Source of the DNA: RZYP01 sp964386405
GTDB taxonomy: Bacteria; Bacillota; Negativicutes; Acidaminococcales; Acidaminococcaceae
Direction of reading: 5' to 3'
Assembly (NCBI GenBank): GCA_964386405.1
Contig: CAYLRW010000003.1
Coordinates: 1 to 39,846, forward strand
DNA: 39,846 bases
Shown: positions 32,021 to 39,846 of the stretch, piece by piece
Layout of the letters: each line of letters starts with the position of its first letter
Numbering within the stretch: the first letter of the stretch is position 1
The notes under the pieces: generated by a model
What the model was told of the DNA's origin: nothing
Database searches by the model: none
The model's input: the letters and a program-made list of their open reading frames with translations, nothing else
Program-made: the position numbers and the translations under genes

Positions 32021-32841
32021 AAGCTCTTCTCCTCTGCTGTGTCCTTTAAATTTCCATGCGACAAAGCAACAATTTGACTTATCCTGTCATAACTAATGTT
32101 CTCATTTTCATTCAAAGTCAAATATAGCAAGTACTCAATATTACCTTCGGGGCCTTTAATGGGTGAATAATCCAAACCGCCTATACCAAATTTCTCTTCT
32201 TTTGCCATTTCTATTACTTTTTCTATAACTTCTTCATGTACTTTCGGTTCACGAACAACGCCTTTTTTGCCTACTTTATCTCTGCCGGCTTCAAATTGCG
32301 GCTTTATTAACGCTATAACACAACCATCAGTACTTAAAAGTTTTCTTACTGCCGGCAGTACTTTATCCAGTGAAATAAAGGCAACATCAATAGTTGCTAT
32401 TTGTATTTTTTCTGGTAGTGATGTTTCATCCAGATATCTGACATTTGTTCTTTCCATATTAACTACACGTTCATCGTTGCGCAGGCTCCAAGCCAGTTGT
32501 CCATAGCCGACATCAATCGCATATACTTTACGTGCACCATTTTGCAGCGAACAATCAGTAAATCCACCTGTTGAAGCACCTATATCAGCAACAGTTTTAT
32601 CATTAAGCGAGATAGGAAAGACTTTCAAGGCTTTCTCAAGCTTTAAACCGCCACGGCTAACATAAGGAAGCTTATTACCGATAATCTTTATCTTAACTTC
32701 ATCAGTAACTTGGGTACCTGGTTTATCTATTTTAAGGTCATTAACCAAAATCTGACCAGCCATAATAGCCGATTGCGCCTTAGAACGAGTATCAAAAAAT
32801 CCTTGTTCCACTAAGACTGTATCTAAACGTTTTTTTGCCAC
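32017..32841 (-). CDS. TlyA-family rRNA (2'-O-ribose) methyltransferase / hemolysin A family
   Basis: An N-terminal S4 RNA-binding domain (KKRLDTVLVEQGFFDTRSKAQSAIMAGQILVND) is followed by an FtsJ-like Rossmann methyltransferase (YVSRGGLKLEKAL, VADIGASTGGFTDCSLQNGA, ATIDVAFISLDKVLPA, IKPQFEAGRDKVGKKGVV). TlyA in mycobacteria methylates 16S and 23S rRNA and sets capreomycin sensitivity. The likely start is GTG at 32841, giving MAKKRLD and a GGGGGA site upstream, so it overlaps the dxs 3' end by 19 bases. The target nucleotide is not predictable. Confidence 0.94.
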   Translation of the reverse strand: MAKKRLDTVLVEQGFFDTRSKAQSAIMAGQILVNDLKIDKPGTQVTDEVKIKIIGNKLPYVSRGGLKLEKALKVFPISLNDKTVADIGASTGGFTDCSLQNGARKVYAIDVGYGQLAWSLRNDERVVNMERTNVRYLDETSLPEKIQIATIDVAFISLDKVLPAVRKLLSTDGCVIALIKPQFEAGRDKVGKKGVVREPKVHEEVIEKVIEMAKEEKFGIGGLDYSPIKGPEGNIEYLLYLTLNENENISYDRISQIVALSHGNLKDTAEEKSL

Positions 32842-34733
32842 ACAGATCCCCCATTTTCCTCTGCTAACCATTCAGTAATGTGTTTAGTAATACCAGGCAC
32901 GTCCAACTCAATATCTCTTAAAAGTAACTTTTTATCACCTTGCGGAACAAGCATATCGGGAATTCCTAAAGTAAGTATTCGGCAATCTCGTAAAACATCA
33001 TTGTTATTAAGTATTTCTAAGATTTCCGAGCCAACACCACCTGCAAGCGCATTTTCTTCCATTACTACCAAATTATTATAGTTAGAAGCACATTTAAGTA
33101 ACAATTCTTCATCCAGCGGTTTTATAAAACGAATATTAACTACACCAGTATCAATACCAAATTTGCGCAATTGTGAAGCAACGGCTACGGCTGGTTCTAC
33201 CATACTGCCAGCGGCCCAAATACAAACATCCTTACCTTTTTTTATCTCTTCAGCTGTGCCATAGGGTAATAGCCGTAAATCTTCTTCACATGCTACACCA
33301 AGACCGCAGCCTCTTGGATAGCGAATAGCGACCGGTCGTTTTAGTTCAAGCGCAGTGTAAAGCATATGCCGCAATTCGTTTTCATCCTTCGGAGCCATAA
33401 TTGTCATGTCTGGCATCATTCTCAGATATGAATAATCGAAAATGCCATGATGCGTATAGCCATCATCACCAACTAAACCAGCTCTGTCCAAACAAAAAAC
33501 AACAGGAAGATTCTGCATGCATACATCATGCAGAACTTGATCATAGGCCCTTTGCAAAAATGTGGAATAGATTGCTACAACAGGCTGCATATTATTAGCT
33601 GCCAAACCAGCTGCCATTGTTACTGCATGCTGTTCGGCAATACCCACGTCAAAAGCTCTTTCCGGGTATTTATTGAAAAATTCTGTTAAACCAGTGCCAT
33701 CACGCATAGCTGCAGTGATAGCGACAATATTTGAGTTGTTTTCAGCAATCTTAACTAATGTAGCGCCAAATACTTCGGTATATGTTTTAGGTGCACCCTC
33801 TATTTTAATCTTTTCACCTGTTGTTATGTCAAAAGCGCCGGTACCATGAAATTTATCTGGATTAGCTTCAGCAGGTAGATATCCTTTCCCTTTTTTGGTA
33901 ATAACATGCACCAAAACAGGTTTATCAATCTTCTTTGCACGTTCCATAATATCAATAAGACCATCAAGATTATGTCCATCAACAGGTCCAATATAGGTAA
34001 AGCCAAGTTGCTCAAAAAGCATACCTGGTGCTAGGAAATACTTTAAAGTATCTTTAACGCGTCGTACTGTTTTTGCAACATGTTCACCAATTGATGGTAT
34101 GCTTTTAATTAAACTCTCAACATCTGTTTTAAGATGCGAATAGGTTGGGTCAGTTCTTAACCTGCAAAGATATTCGGAAAGAGCGCCTACATTTTCAGAA
34201 ATAGACATTTCATTATCATTAAGAATAACTATGATCTTTTTTTGCAATACGCCTGCATTATTCAATGCTTCTATCGCCATACCGCCTGTAAGAGCACCAT
34301 CGCCAATGACAGCAATAACATTGTAGTCATCACCTTTAAGGTCACGCGCAACAGCCATACCTAAAGCAGCGGAAATAGATGTACTGGAGTGTCCAGTTCC
34401 AAAAGCATCGTGCTTACTTTCGCTCCTTTTAGGAAAACCTGAAAGGCCGCCGTATTGACGCAAGGAAGAAAACATTTCTCTCCTGCCGGTTATAATTTTA
34501 TGAACATATGCTTGATGCCCTACGTCCCATACAATCTTATCGGTTGGTGTATTGAAAACCTTATGCAAAGCTAATGTCAATTCAACTACACCTAAATTAG
34601 GAGCTAAATGCCCGCCCGTTTTTGAAATAACATTAACCAACAACTTTCTGATTTCCTGTGCCAGCTTAGTCATTTCTTCAATATTTAGTTTTTTTACATC
34701 GGTTGGCGAATCAATTCTATTTAGAAACTGCAC
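32823..34733 (-). CDS. dxs: 1-deoxy-D-xylulose 5-phosphate synthase
   Basis: First MEP-pathway enzyme: joins pyruvate and glyceraldehyde 3-phosphate using thiamine diphosphate. The transketolase-like chain has GHLAPNLGVVELT (His), VWDVGHQAYVHKI, the ThDP/metal motif GDGALTGGMAIEALNNAG, the catalytic-Glu region DVGIAEQHAVTMAAGLA and the C-terminal IRYPRG. I place the start at GTG 34733, seven bases after AAGGAAGGA, giving 636 aa; the frame extends 12 non-conserved codons upstream. It follows ispA. Confidence 0.97.
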   Translation of the reverse strand: MQFLNRIDSPTDVKKLNIEEMTKLAQEIRKLLVNVISKTGGHLAPNLGVVELTLALHKVFNTPTDKIVWDVGHQAYVHKIITGRREMFSSLRQYGGLSGFPKRSESKHDAFGTGHSSTSISAALGMAVARDLKGDDYNVIAVIGDGALTGGMAIEALNNAGVLQKKIIVILNDNEMSISENVGALSEYLCRLRTDPTYSHLKTDVESLIKSIPSIGEHVAKTVRRVKDTLKYFLAPGMLFEQLGFTYIGPVDGHNLDGLIDIMERAKKIDKPVLVHVITKKGKGYLPAEANPDKFHGTGAFDITTGEKIKIEGAPKTYTEVFGATLVKIAENNSNIVAITAAMRDGTGLTEFFNKYPERAFDVGIAEQHAVTMAAGLAANNMQPVVAIYSTFLQRAYDQVLHDVCMQNLPVVFCLDRAGLVGDDGYTHHGIFDYSYLRMMPDMTIMAPKDENELRHMLYTALELKRPVAIRYPRGCGLGVACEEDLRLLPYGTAEEIKKGKDVCIWAAGSMVEPAVAVASQLRKFGIDTGVVNIRFIKPLDEELLLKCASNYNNLVVMEENALAGGVGSEILEILNNNDVLRDCRILTLGIPDMLVPQGDKKLLLRDIELDVPGITKHITEWLAEENGGSVWQKNV

Positions 34734-34785
34734 TAGATAATCCTTCCTTTTTAAAGGTATACGAAACAAAAAAAATACATGATAA

Positions 34786-35661
34786 TTAAGATCGGCGATT
34801 ACAAATCATATTTGCGATGCAACGCAGCGATTCGGCATTCTCACCAAAAATTTCAAGACAACGCAAGGCCTCATTTATTGTTTTTTCAGCCAGCGCTTTA
34901 GCGCCATCTAAACTATAAAGAGTTACATATGTAGTTTTTGCGTTTTTCTCATCGCTGCCTGCTGTTTTTCCCATTTCCTGCAAATTGCCTTCCACATCAA
35001 GAACATCGTCGGTTATTTGAAATGCTAAACCAATTAAATCGGCAAATTTTGTCAGTGCAAGTAACTGTTGACTGTCAGCTCCTGCAAGGCGTGCGCCTGA
35101 TCGGATAGCAGCAATAAACATAGCTCCTGTTTTAGCAGCATGCAATGTATTTAGCTCTGTAACAGATATCTCTTTGCCTTCAGCGTCAATGTCAAGAGCC
35201 TGCCCGCCTACCATTCCATAATTGCCGGCACACATAGATACTTCCCTTATGGTTTCAATGAGAACATCGGGACTGACATTTTTCTGTTCGAGCATAACTT
35301 CAAAAGCAAGAGTAAGAAGTGCATCCCCAGCAAGCAATGCCATTGCATCGCCATAAACCTTGTGGTTCGTTAATCTTCCTCTTCTGTAATCATCATTATC
35401 CATTAAAGGCAAATCATCGTGAATTAAAGAATAAGTATGAATCATTTCCAAACCGCAAGCAACAGGAAGATAGTTGTAACCATTGCCACCGATCGTATCT
35501 GCCGTCGCCATCAAAAGAAGTGGACGTATACGCTTGCCACCAGCTAAAAGGCTATACTTCATAGCCTCATCCACACGCGATATTCCTTTTTTTTGCATAC
35601 GTTTTTCCAAAAAATTATTTACTAGATTTTTTCTATCTTCATAATATTTCGCAAAATCCAT
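34786..35661 (-). CDS. ispA: Geranyl/farnesyl diphosphate synthase (polyprenyl synthetase family)
   Basis: Condenses IPP with DMAPP and GPP to give farnesyl diphosphate, the primer for UppS encoded elsewhere in the window. The 291-aa protein has GGKRIRPLLLM, a first aspartate-rich motif HDDLPLMDNDDYRRG, GGQALDID, and the second aspartate motif QITDDVLDVEG. The ATG at 35661 is one base after the xseB stop, with GGAGAGG upstream; a longer in-frame reading through xseB is not family-like. It is followed by dxs, the conserved xseA-xseB-ispA-dxs order. Confidence 0.96.
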   Translation of the reverse strand: MDFAKYYEDRKNLVNNFLEKRMQKKGISRVDEAMKYSLLAGGKRIRPLLLMATADTIGGNGYNYLPVACGLEMIHTYSLIHDDLPLMDNDDYRRGRLTNHKVYGDAMALLAGDALLTLAFEVMLEQKNVSPDVLIETIREVSMCAGNYGMVGGQALDIDAEGKEISVTELNTLHAAKTGAMFIAAIRSGARLAGADSQQLLALTKFADLIGLAFQITDDVLDVEGNLQEMGKTAGSDEKNAKTTYVTLYSLDGAKALAEKTINEALRCLEIFGENAESLRCIANMICNRRS

Positions 35662-35662
35662 T

Positions 35663-35911
35663 CTATTCTTCAACCTCTCCAAATGGCACATATTTATAAT
35701 TCTCATCATTAGTAGCGATTACTTTTTGAACCTCTTGCTGTGCAGTATTTAATTTAGCATGACATATCTGGCTTAATTCTACACCCTCTTTAAAAACTTC
35801 TAATGCCTCTTCCAAAGATAAGTCCCCGCTCTCTAATAATTGTACGTTTGTTTCAAGTTTACTCAGAGCTTCTTCAAATTTTAAGTCTTTAATCTTCTTT
35901 TTTGCTGGCAT
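35663..35911 (-). CDS. xseB: Exodeoxyribonuclease VII small subunit
   Basis: An 82-aa helical protein with the family core FEEALSKLETNVQLLESGDL and SLEEALEVFKEGVELSQICHAKLNTAQQEV. It forms the multimeric ExoVII complex with XseA and degrades single-stranded DNA to oligonucleotides. It starts seven bases after xseA with GGCGGT as ribosome binding site and nearly abuts ispA. Confidence 0.97.
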   Translation of the reverse strand: MPAKKKIKDLKFEEALSKLETNVQLLESGDLSLEEALEVFKEGVELSQICHAKLNTAQQEVQKVIATNDENYKYVPFGEVEE

Positions 35912-35917
35912 AGTATT

Positions 35918-37123
35918 TTACCGCCTTTTCACATCAGTCACAGCCGATAAGATAAATCCATCTTTTGTAACAGTTTCAATTGACTCACCATTATTTACTG
36001 CTTTTATAGTTTTAATAATTGTTCCATCTGTTTTTCTTGCTATACTATAACCTCTGCTCATAATATTCAAAGGACTGGCAGCATCAAGTCTTGTCAAAAG
36101 CAATGCATATTTATGATCGTATGCTTGTTGTACTACATTCATTGACAAAAAAATGCGATTCAAACAGTTGTCGACTGCAATTTTTTTGTCAGCTAACCAT
36201 CTATCAGGCTCTTTAAAAATCAAAGCATTGGAGATTTCTAAAAGTTTACTTTCACTTCTTCCAAGGATTGAGGTTACCGCACGAATATTTCTTTGCTTCA
36301 ATTGTTCAAGGTGTCTGAGAAGTTCCCAAACATTTGGGACAACTATTTCAGCAGCTTGTGATGGGGTAGCCGCTCGTCGATCTGCAGCAAAATCAGCTAG
36401 AGTAAAATCAGTTTCATGACCAATTGCGGTTACTACCGGAATTTCCGAAGAGGCAATTGCCCGAACAACCCTTTCTTCATTGAAGGCCCACAAATCTTCT
36501 ATAGATCCACCACCGCGCCCTACTATAAGAACATCTGCCAGCTTGTGTTTATTCATAAAATTAATTGCTTTTACTATTTCGCCGCCAGCCTCTTCGCCTT
36601 GTACCTTAACAGGGAAAAACACTAATTTTACGCCAGGGCAGCGCCGCTTCGAAACAGTTATTATGTCGTGAATAGCAGCACCTGCTTGAGATGTTATAAC
36701 ACCGATCTTTTGCGGTTGAGTCGGTATTTCCCTTTTCCTTTCAGAAGCAAATAGCCCTTCCTTTTCGAGCTTCTGTTTCAATTTTTCGTAGGCTATCATT
36801 AAATCGCCAGCGCCGCTGGCAATCATTATATCAACATACAACTGGTAAATACCATCACGTTCGTAAACACCAATACGCCCAATAGCCAGAACCTTATCTC
36901 CGTCTTTAGGAGAAAATTTGAGTTCAGCAGCTCTGCCTCGAAACATAACTGCCTTGATAACACTATCCTTATCCTTTAATGTAAAATAGCAATGCCCTGA
37001 AGCATATCTACGAAAGTTAGAAACCTCACCTCTAAGCTGAATATTAAAAAACTCAGTGCGAGTTTCTATCAATTGTTTTATTATCTTATTAACATCACTA
37101 ACCGTGTAAATATTATCGATCAT
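35918..37123 (-). CDS. xseA: Exodeoxyribonuclease VII large subunit
   Basis: The 401-aa protein has an N-terminal OB fold (about 1-100, YTVSDVNKIIKQLIE, ASGHCYFTLKDKDSVIKAVMF) and the catalytic domain with KIGVITSQAGAAIHDIITV, DVLIVGRGGGSIEDLWAFNEE, TAIGHETDFTLADFAADRRAATPSQAAE. A coiled-coil segment and the C-terminal SRGYSI motif follow. It acts with XseB on single-stranded DNA. The ATG at 37123 overlaps the upstream gene by 11 bases, with GGAG seven bases before it. Confidence 0.97.
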   Translation of the reverse strand: MIDNIYTVSDVNKIIKQLIETRTEFFNIQLRGEVSNFRRYASGHCYFTLKDKDSVIKAVMFRGRAAELKFSPKDGDKVLAIGRIGVYERDGIYQLYVDIMIASGAGDLMIAYEKLKQKLEKEGLFASERKREIPTQPQKIGVITSQAGAAIHDIITVSKRRCPGVKLVFFPVKVQGEEAGGEIVKAINFMNKHKLADVLIVGRGGGSIEDLWAFNEERVVRAIASSEIPVVTAIGHETDFTLADFAADRRAATPSQAAEIVVPNVWELLRHLEQLKQRNIRAVTSILGRSESKLLEISNALIFKEPDRWLADKKIAVDNCLNRIFLSMNVVQQAYDHKYALLLTRLDAASPLNIMSRGYSIARKTDGTIIKTIKAVNNGESIETVTKDGFILSAVTDVKRR

Positions 37124-38078
37124 CGCATTTCTCCAACATTTTTCTTGCTGCAGCAGCACAGCCAACTGCATTATCAGAACTATACTGCGAATCTGGTACA
37201 TAAAGCATTATGTTATGCTCAGCAAGTTTTCCGTTGATATGTTTTCTTATATATTTATTAGCAGTCACACCCCCTACCAAAAGAACATCCGATATCGGAT
37301 GCTTTTTAGCGGCATTTAAAATACAACGGGCAAATGATTCTGCTAAAGAGTATTCAACACCACGAGCAATTTTTGCGGGAGCAATACCAGCGTCAAGTGC
37401 TCTTAAAGCAGCTGTTGCCGGACCGGAAAGGCTAATCTCGCAGCCTTTTACTGCAACTGGCAGTGAGTATATCTCCTCACTTTGTGCAGCAAGTTTCTCA
37501 AGTTCAGCACCAGCAGGAAACTGTAATCCTAATGCAACACCAACTCTATCGACATATTGTCCAGCATGCAAATCAATACTGCCACCAATTTCGTTAAGCC
37601 GAAAATTCCCTGTAGCTTGCGGTTCAGCTAATATCAAATCCGTTGTCCCACCTGAAGCGTGTAACATTAAAAAATCAGAGCAAATCTTAAACCCAGATGA
37701 CCAAATCCCAGCTTCAAGATGATTCTCCTGGTGACTTATTGGGATCAATTCCGCCTTTAATATAGATGCCAAAGACCTTGCTAATCCGTATCCAGACAAA
37801 AAAGCCGGCATATATGAGTCTTCTATCGGTCTTGGTTGTTTGGAAACGCCAATGCCGATAATCTTCATATCATGCCGGTGAAAGATCTTTTCTATTAACT
37901 CCGGCAGGTTGCGAGTGTGCTGAAAAACCATTTCAGATTGAGCCAAGCCACGCCTTCCAGGTTTGACTTCTAAAATACGGCGCACCTCATCAACCAAATT
38001 CCCCTGCCTGTCAAGAACTGCTACAGATGTTGTGTAGCAGCTTGTATCTATACCTAAATATCCCTCAAATGCTACCAT
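37113..38078 (-). CDS. TsaD/Kae1-family paralogue (glycoprotease M22-like), function unknown
   Basis: A 321-aa ASKHA-fold protein related to TsaD, the enzyme that makes t6A37 in tRNA. It has GIDTSCYTTSVAV at the N-terminus, the HxxxH metal motif as HQENH (116-120), SGGTTDL instead of the canonical SGGHTxL, LLVGGVTANKYIR and the SSDNAVG aspartate near 300. It is shorter and more diverged than real TsaD, which is normally elsewhere with tsaB/tsaE. It overlaps nusB and xseA by 14 and 11 bases. It could be a moonlighting or regulatory paralogue; I cannot name the function. The ATG at 38078 lies within the nusB 3' end. Confidence 0.85.
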   Translation of the reverse strand: MVAFEGYLGIDTSCYTTSVAVLDRQGNLVDEVRRILEVKPGRRGLAQSEMVFQHTRNLPELIEKIFHRHDMKIIGIGVSKQPRPIEDSYMPAFLSGYGLARSLASILKAELIPISHQENHLEAGIWSSGFKICSDFLMLHASGGTTDLILAEPQATGNFRLNEIGGSIDLHAGQYVDRVGVALGLQFPAGAELEKLAAQSEEIYSLPVAVKGCEISLSGPATAALRALDAGIAPAKIARGVEYSLAESFARCILNAAKKHPISDVLLVGGVTANKYIRKHINGKLAEHNIMLYVPDSQYSSDNAVGCAAAARKMLEKCDDR

Positions 38079-38475
38079 GGTTCTTGACCATCTTTCCTAG
38101 AACGCCATTAATAAAACGGCCTGAATCCTCTGTGCCATATTTCTTTGCAACTTCAACTGCTTCATTGATTGCAACTGATGAAGCAATAGCTTCTGGCGAC
38201 AGAAAAATTTCATAAATTGCAATACGCAAAATGTTACGGTCTACAGCAGGCATACGATCAACTGCCCAATCAATAGCATAAGCAGTTATTTTGGCATCAA
38301 TGGCATCTAAGTTAGTAATTATACCATCCAAAAGAGCCAATGCATATGCATCCTCATCTTCAGAAACTTCACCTTCTTTAGCAGCGGTAAAAGCAGCCAG
38401 CGGCTCAGTGTCTTTTGAAAAATCTATTTGGAACAAACTTTTTAAAACAAGTTCACGTGCATTTCTACGACTCAT
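38065..38475 (-). CDS. nusB: Transcription antitermination factor NusB
   Basis: NusB with S10 (NusE) binds boxA RNA in rRNA antitermination. The 136-aa all-helical protein has the N-terminal SRRNARELVLKSLFQIDF and the family tail RNILRIAIYEIFL, VAINEAVEVAKKYGTEDSGRFINGVLGKM. GAGGAAAA precedes the ATG. It follows DUF2273/AmaP/Asp23 genes, the order also seen in other Bacillota (asp23-like yqhY near nusB). Confidence 0.97.
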   Translation of the reverse strand: MSRRNARELVLKSLFQIDFSKDTEPLAAFTAAKEGEVSEDEDAYALALLDGIITNLDAIDAKITAYAIDWAVDRMPAVDRNILRIAIYEIFLSPEAIASSVAINEAVEVAKKYGTEDSGRFINGVLGKMVKNHGSI

Positions 38476-38496
38476 ATTTTTCCTCTTTCGTAATTA

Positions 38497-38724
38497 TTAT
38501 CTATGATGTCCTGGTGGCAAAAGGCGGTCAAGCACATCCATTAAATCTTCCTTGTTGTCTATTCGTTTACCAAGCAAATATCCTGCTGTAATACATATCA
38601 ACAAGAAGATAGTCTGGAAAAAACCCAGAATTAAGAACATCGCGCCGATAGTCAAACCAAACAAAGACCCTACGAGACGTCCTCTGTAATTTTCCCAAAG
38701 ATTTTGCAATATCTCAGAAAACAT
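38497..38724 (-). CDS. DUF2273 small membrane protein
   Basis: A 75-aa protein with two adjacent hydrophobic helices (about residues 18-52) and a charged C-terminus (KRIDNKEDLMDVLDRLL). DUF2273 proteins are typically encoded next to Asp23 and AmaP, as here, and probably act with them at the membrane. GAGAGGAG precedes the ATG. No enzymatic motif is seen; the function is unknown. Confidence 0.85.
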   Translation of the reverse strand: MFSEILQNLWENYRGRLVGSLFGLTIGAMFLILGFFQTIFLLICITAGYLLGKRIDNKEDLMDVLDRLLPPGHHR

Positions 38725-38751
38725 AAATCTATCTCCTCTCCCTTTGATTGA

Positions 38752-39270
38752 TTATTTTTTTGCTTGAATATGTTTGAAAAATACTTCAATATCTTTGACT
38801 TCCACTCCCAAAGTCGACATAACACTCTTACGTATGACCTGTTTCATCTCATCAGTAGTATCAGGAATATTTATTGCTGGTTCAATGGAAGAATTAATTC
38901 TTAAATTTAAAGCATTATCAATCATCTTCGCCGAAGCTTTAGCATCGTGGACACCATAAATATCATTAGCAAGCTCTGAAACATAATCTTCGACAGCATT
39001 TTTGCTGACATGAATCTTACCTTCTTTGTCATCACCCAGTAAAAGTGTGCTTACCCCTGTACCACCAAGTCCTGTTACTAATAAACGAAGGCTAACCAAC
39101 AAAAGAACAACACCACCAACAGCATATTCCCATTTACCTGGTATTGTAGCGCAAAAAGCATAAACTGTCGTGGGAGCAATTATTTGCAGCGCAAATAAAA
39201 CTAAGAAGACTGCTACTACAGCCATCAAGATAGTGTATAAGGTTAAAATAATCCTATCTGGTATACCCAT
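38752..39270 (-). CDS. amaP: Alkaline shock response membrane anchor protein AmaP
   Basis: A 172-aa protein with two N-terminal membrane helices (about 8-32 and 48-70), then a soluble part including KIHVSKNAVEDYVSELANDIYGV, which resembles the Asp23 core. In Staphylococcus aureus AmaP anchors Asp23 at the membrane. The order asp23-amaP-DUF2273 is conserved. GAGGGATTTTAAGT precedes the ATG. Confidence 0.9.
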   Translation of the reverse strand: MGIPDRIILTLYTILMAVVAVFLVLFALQIIAPTTVYAFCATIPGKWEYAVGGVVLLLVSLRLLVTGLGGTGVSTLLLGDDKEGKIHVSKNAVEDYVSELANDIYGVHDAKASAKMIDNALNLRINSSIEPAINIPDTTDEMKQVIRKSVMSTLGVEVKDIEVFFKHIQAKK

Positions 39271-39299
39271 ACTTAAAATCCCTCTTTCCTGTGACTACT

Positions 39300-39728
39300 T
39301 TATAAATTATCTTGCTCTTCAATTTCTTTTGCTACTCGTCGGGAAATTCCTTGTACATGTATATCAACAGCAGCAACTTCAAAACCGGTCATACTTTCTA
39401 CTGCTTCTTTAACTTTTTCCTGAATTTCAATGGCTACTTCTGGTATACAAATGCCATACTCAATAATAACATAAATCTCAACCGTAACAGTTTTACCTGC
39501 AACTATAACTTTAACACCCTTAGAAAAGTTTTTCTTGCCAAGAAGTTCAGCAATACCTCCAGCCAATCCTCCGCTCATACCTGCTACGCCTGCTACTTCA
39601 GTAGCAGCTAATCCTGCAACTATACTTATTACTTCATCAGCAATTTTTACAGAACCAACTTCTTCAGGTATATCACCTTGTTCATTTCCTTCTATTTTTG
39701 CTTGTTCAATATCCTGGTCCTCATTCAT
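39300..39728 (-). CDS. Asp23/Gls24 family envelope stress protein
   Basis: A 142-aa protein with an acidic N-terminus, the family core VKIADEVISIVAGLAATEVAGVAGMSGG and a beta-rich part (KGVKVIVAGKTVTVEIYVIIEYG), ending VAAVDIHVQGI. Asp23/YqhY proteins are membrane-associated through AmaP and are linked to cell-envelope stress and, in B. subtilis YqhY, to acetyl-CoA carboxylase control. It is the first gene after the promoter at 39.78 kb. GGAGGGCC precedes the ATG. Confidence 0.94.
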   Translation of the reverse strand: MNEDQDIEQAKIEGNEQGDIPEEVGSVKIADEVISIVAGLAATEVAGVAGMSGGLAGGIAELLGKKNFSKGVKVIVAGKTVTVEIYVIIEYGICIPEVAIEIQEKVKEAVESMTGFEVAAVDIHVQGISRRVAKEIEEQDNL

Positions 39729-39778
39729 GGCTGGCCCTCCTTGAACTAAATGAAAAAAAAGTACAACGTTATTGTTTA

Positions 39779-39787
39779 ATTATACCA
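39779..39787 (-). promoter_or_regulatory. Extended -10 promoter for asp23-amaP-nusB
   Basis: TATAAT with an upstream TGG (minus strand, 39779-39787) forms an extended -10 element about 50 bases before the asp23 start. The hexamer at the -35 distance (TGGCAT) is poor. The TGGTATAATT block is the same as at the hflX promoter. Confidence 0.55.
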
Positions 39788-39846
39788 TAGGTTCCCATGC
39801 AATGCCACGTAAAGAGAATTAACAAAGTATATATTCAATTATAAAT
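39788..39846. other. Upstream window edge, no gene seen
   Basis: About 60 AT-rich bases beyond the asp23 promoter. Nothing else is visible before the window ends. Confidence 0.5.

Overview
The window is a compact, mostly housekeeping stretch of chromosome from a low-GC, Gram-positive-lineage bacterium (Bacillota). PolC, Asp23/AmaP, SpoVS, YlxR/YlxQ and the strong AGGAGG ribosome binding sites all point there. The operon layout, a short EF-Ts, an Asn/Gln-rich IF-2 linker and the diverged PolC make class Negativicutes the most likely home. Genus cannot be fixed from the sequence, and the class assignment is inference. No rRNA, tRNA, CRISPR array, insertion sequence, prophage or integrase was seen.

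Nearly everything is on the minus strand, so transcription runs from high to low coordinates. Block A (39.8 to 28.0 kb) starts at a promoter before asp23 and continues amaP, a DUF2273 membrane protein, nusB, a TsaD/Kae1-like paralogue, xseA, xseB, ispA, dxs, tlyA, nadK, argR, recN, a Nudix hydrolase and spoVS. Many of these genes overlap or touch. spoVS has its own sigma-H-like promoter. The only clear plus-strand gene, a class I/II aminotransferase (26.7 to 27.9 kb), converges on spoVS at a bidirectional terminator.

Block B (26.4 to 11.7 kb) starts at a good promoter before rpsB: rpsB, tsf, a 100-N assembly gap, pyrH, frr, a lone PASTA-like ORF, a 58-aa ferredoxin, a terminator, then uppS, cdsA, dxr, rseP, ispG, proS, an mgtC-like gene and polC. 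It joins translation, undecaprenyl-phosphate and phospholipid precursor supply, the MEP isoprenoid pathway and replication. Block C (11.65 to 3.5 kb) is the classical rimP-nusA-ylxR-ylxQ-infB-rbfA-nrnA-truB-ribF operon with its own promoter. rpsO follows with a separate promoter and a terminator. Block D (3.1 kb to the window start) is hflX followed by a methionine gamma-lyase-family gene cut by the window edge.

Points that stand out: PolC has no DEDDh proofreading exonuclease insert. HflX carries an N-terminal extension with a JAMM-metalloprotease-like HxH-x7-SxxD pattern. A single-PASTA mini-protein and a 2[4Fe-4S] ferredoxin sit between frr and uppS. A TsaD paralogue lies between nusB and xseA. 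spoVS has a sigma-H-type promoter. An intrinsic terminator lies in the leader of the aminotransferase gene. I see no obvious novel defence or mobile system.
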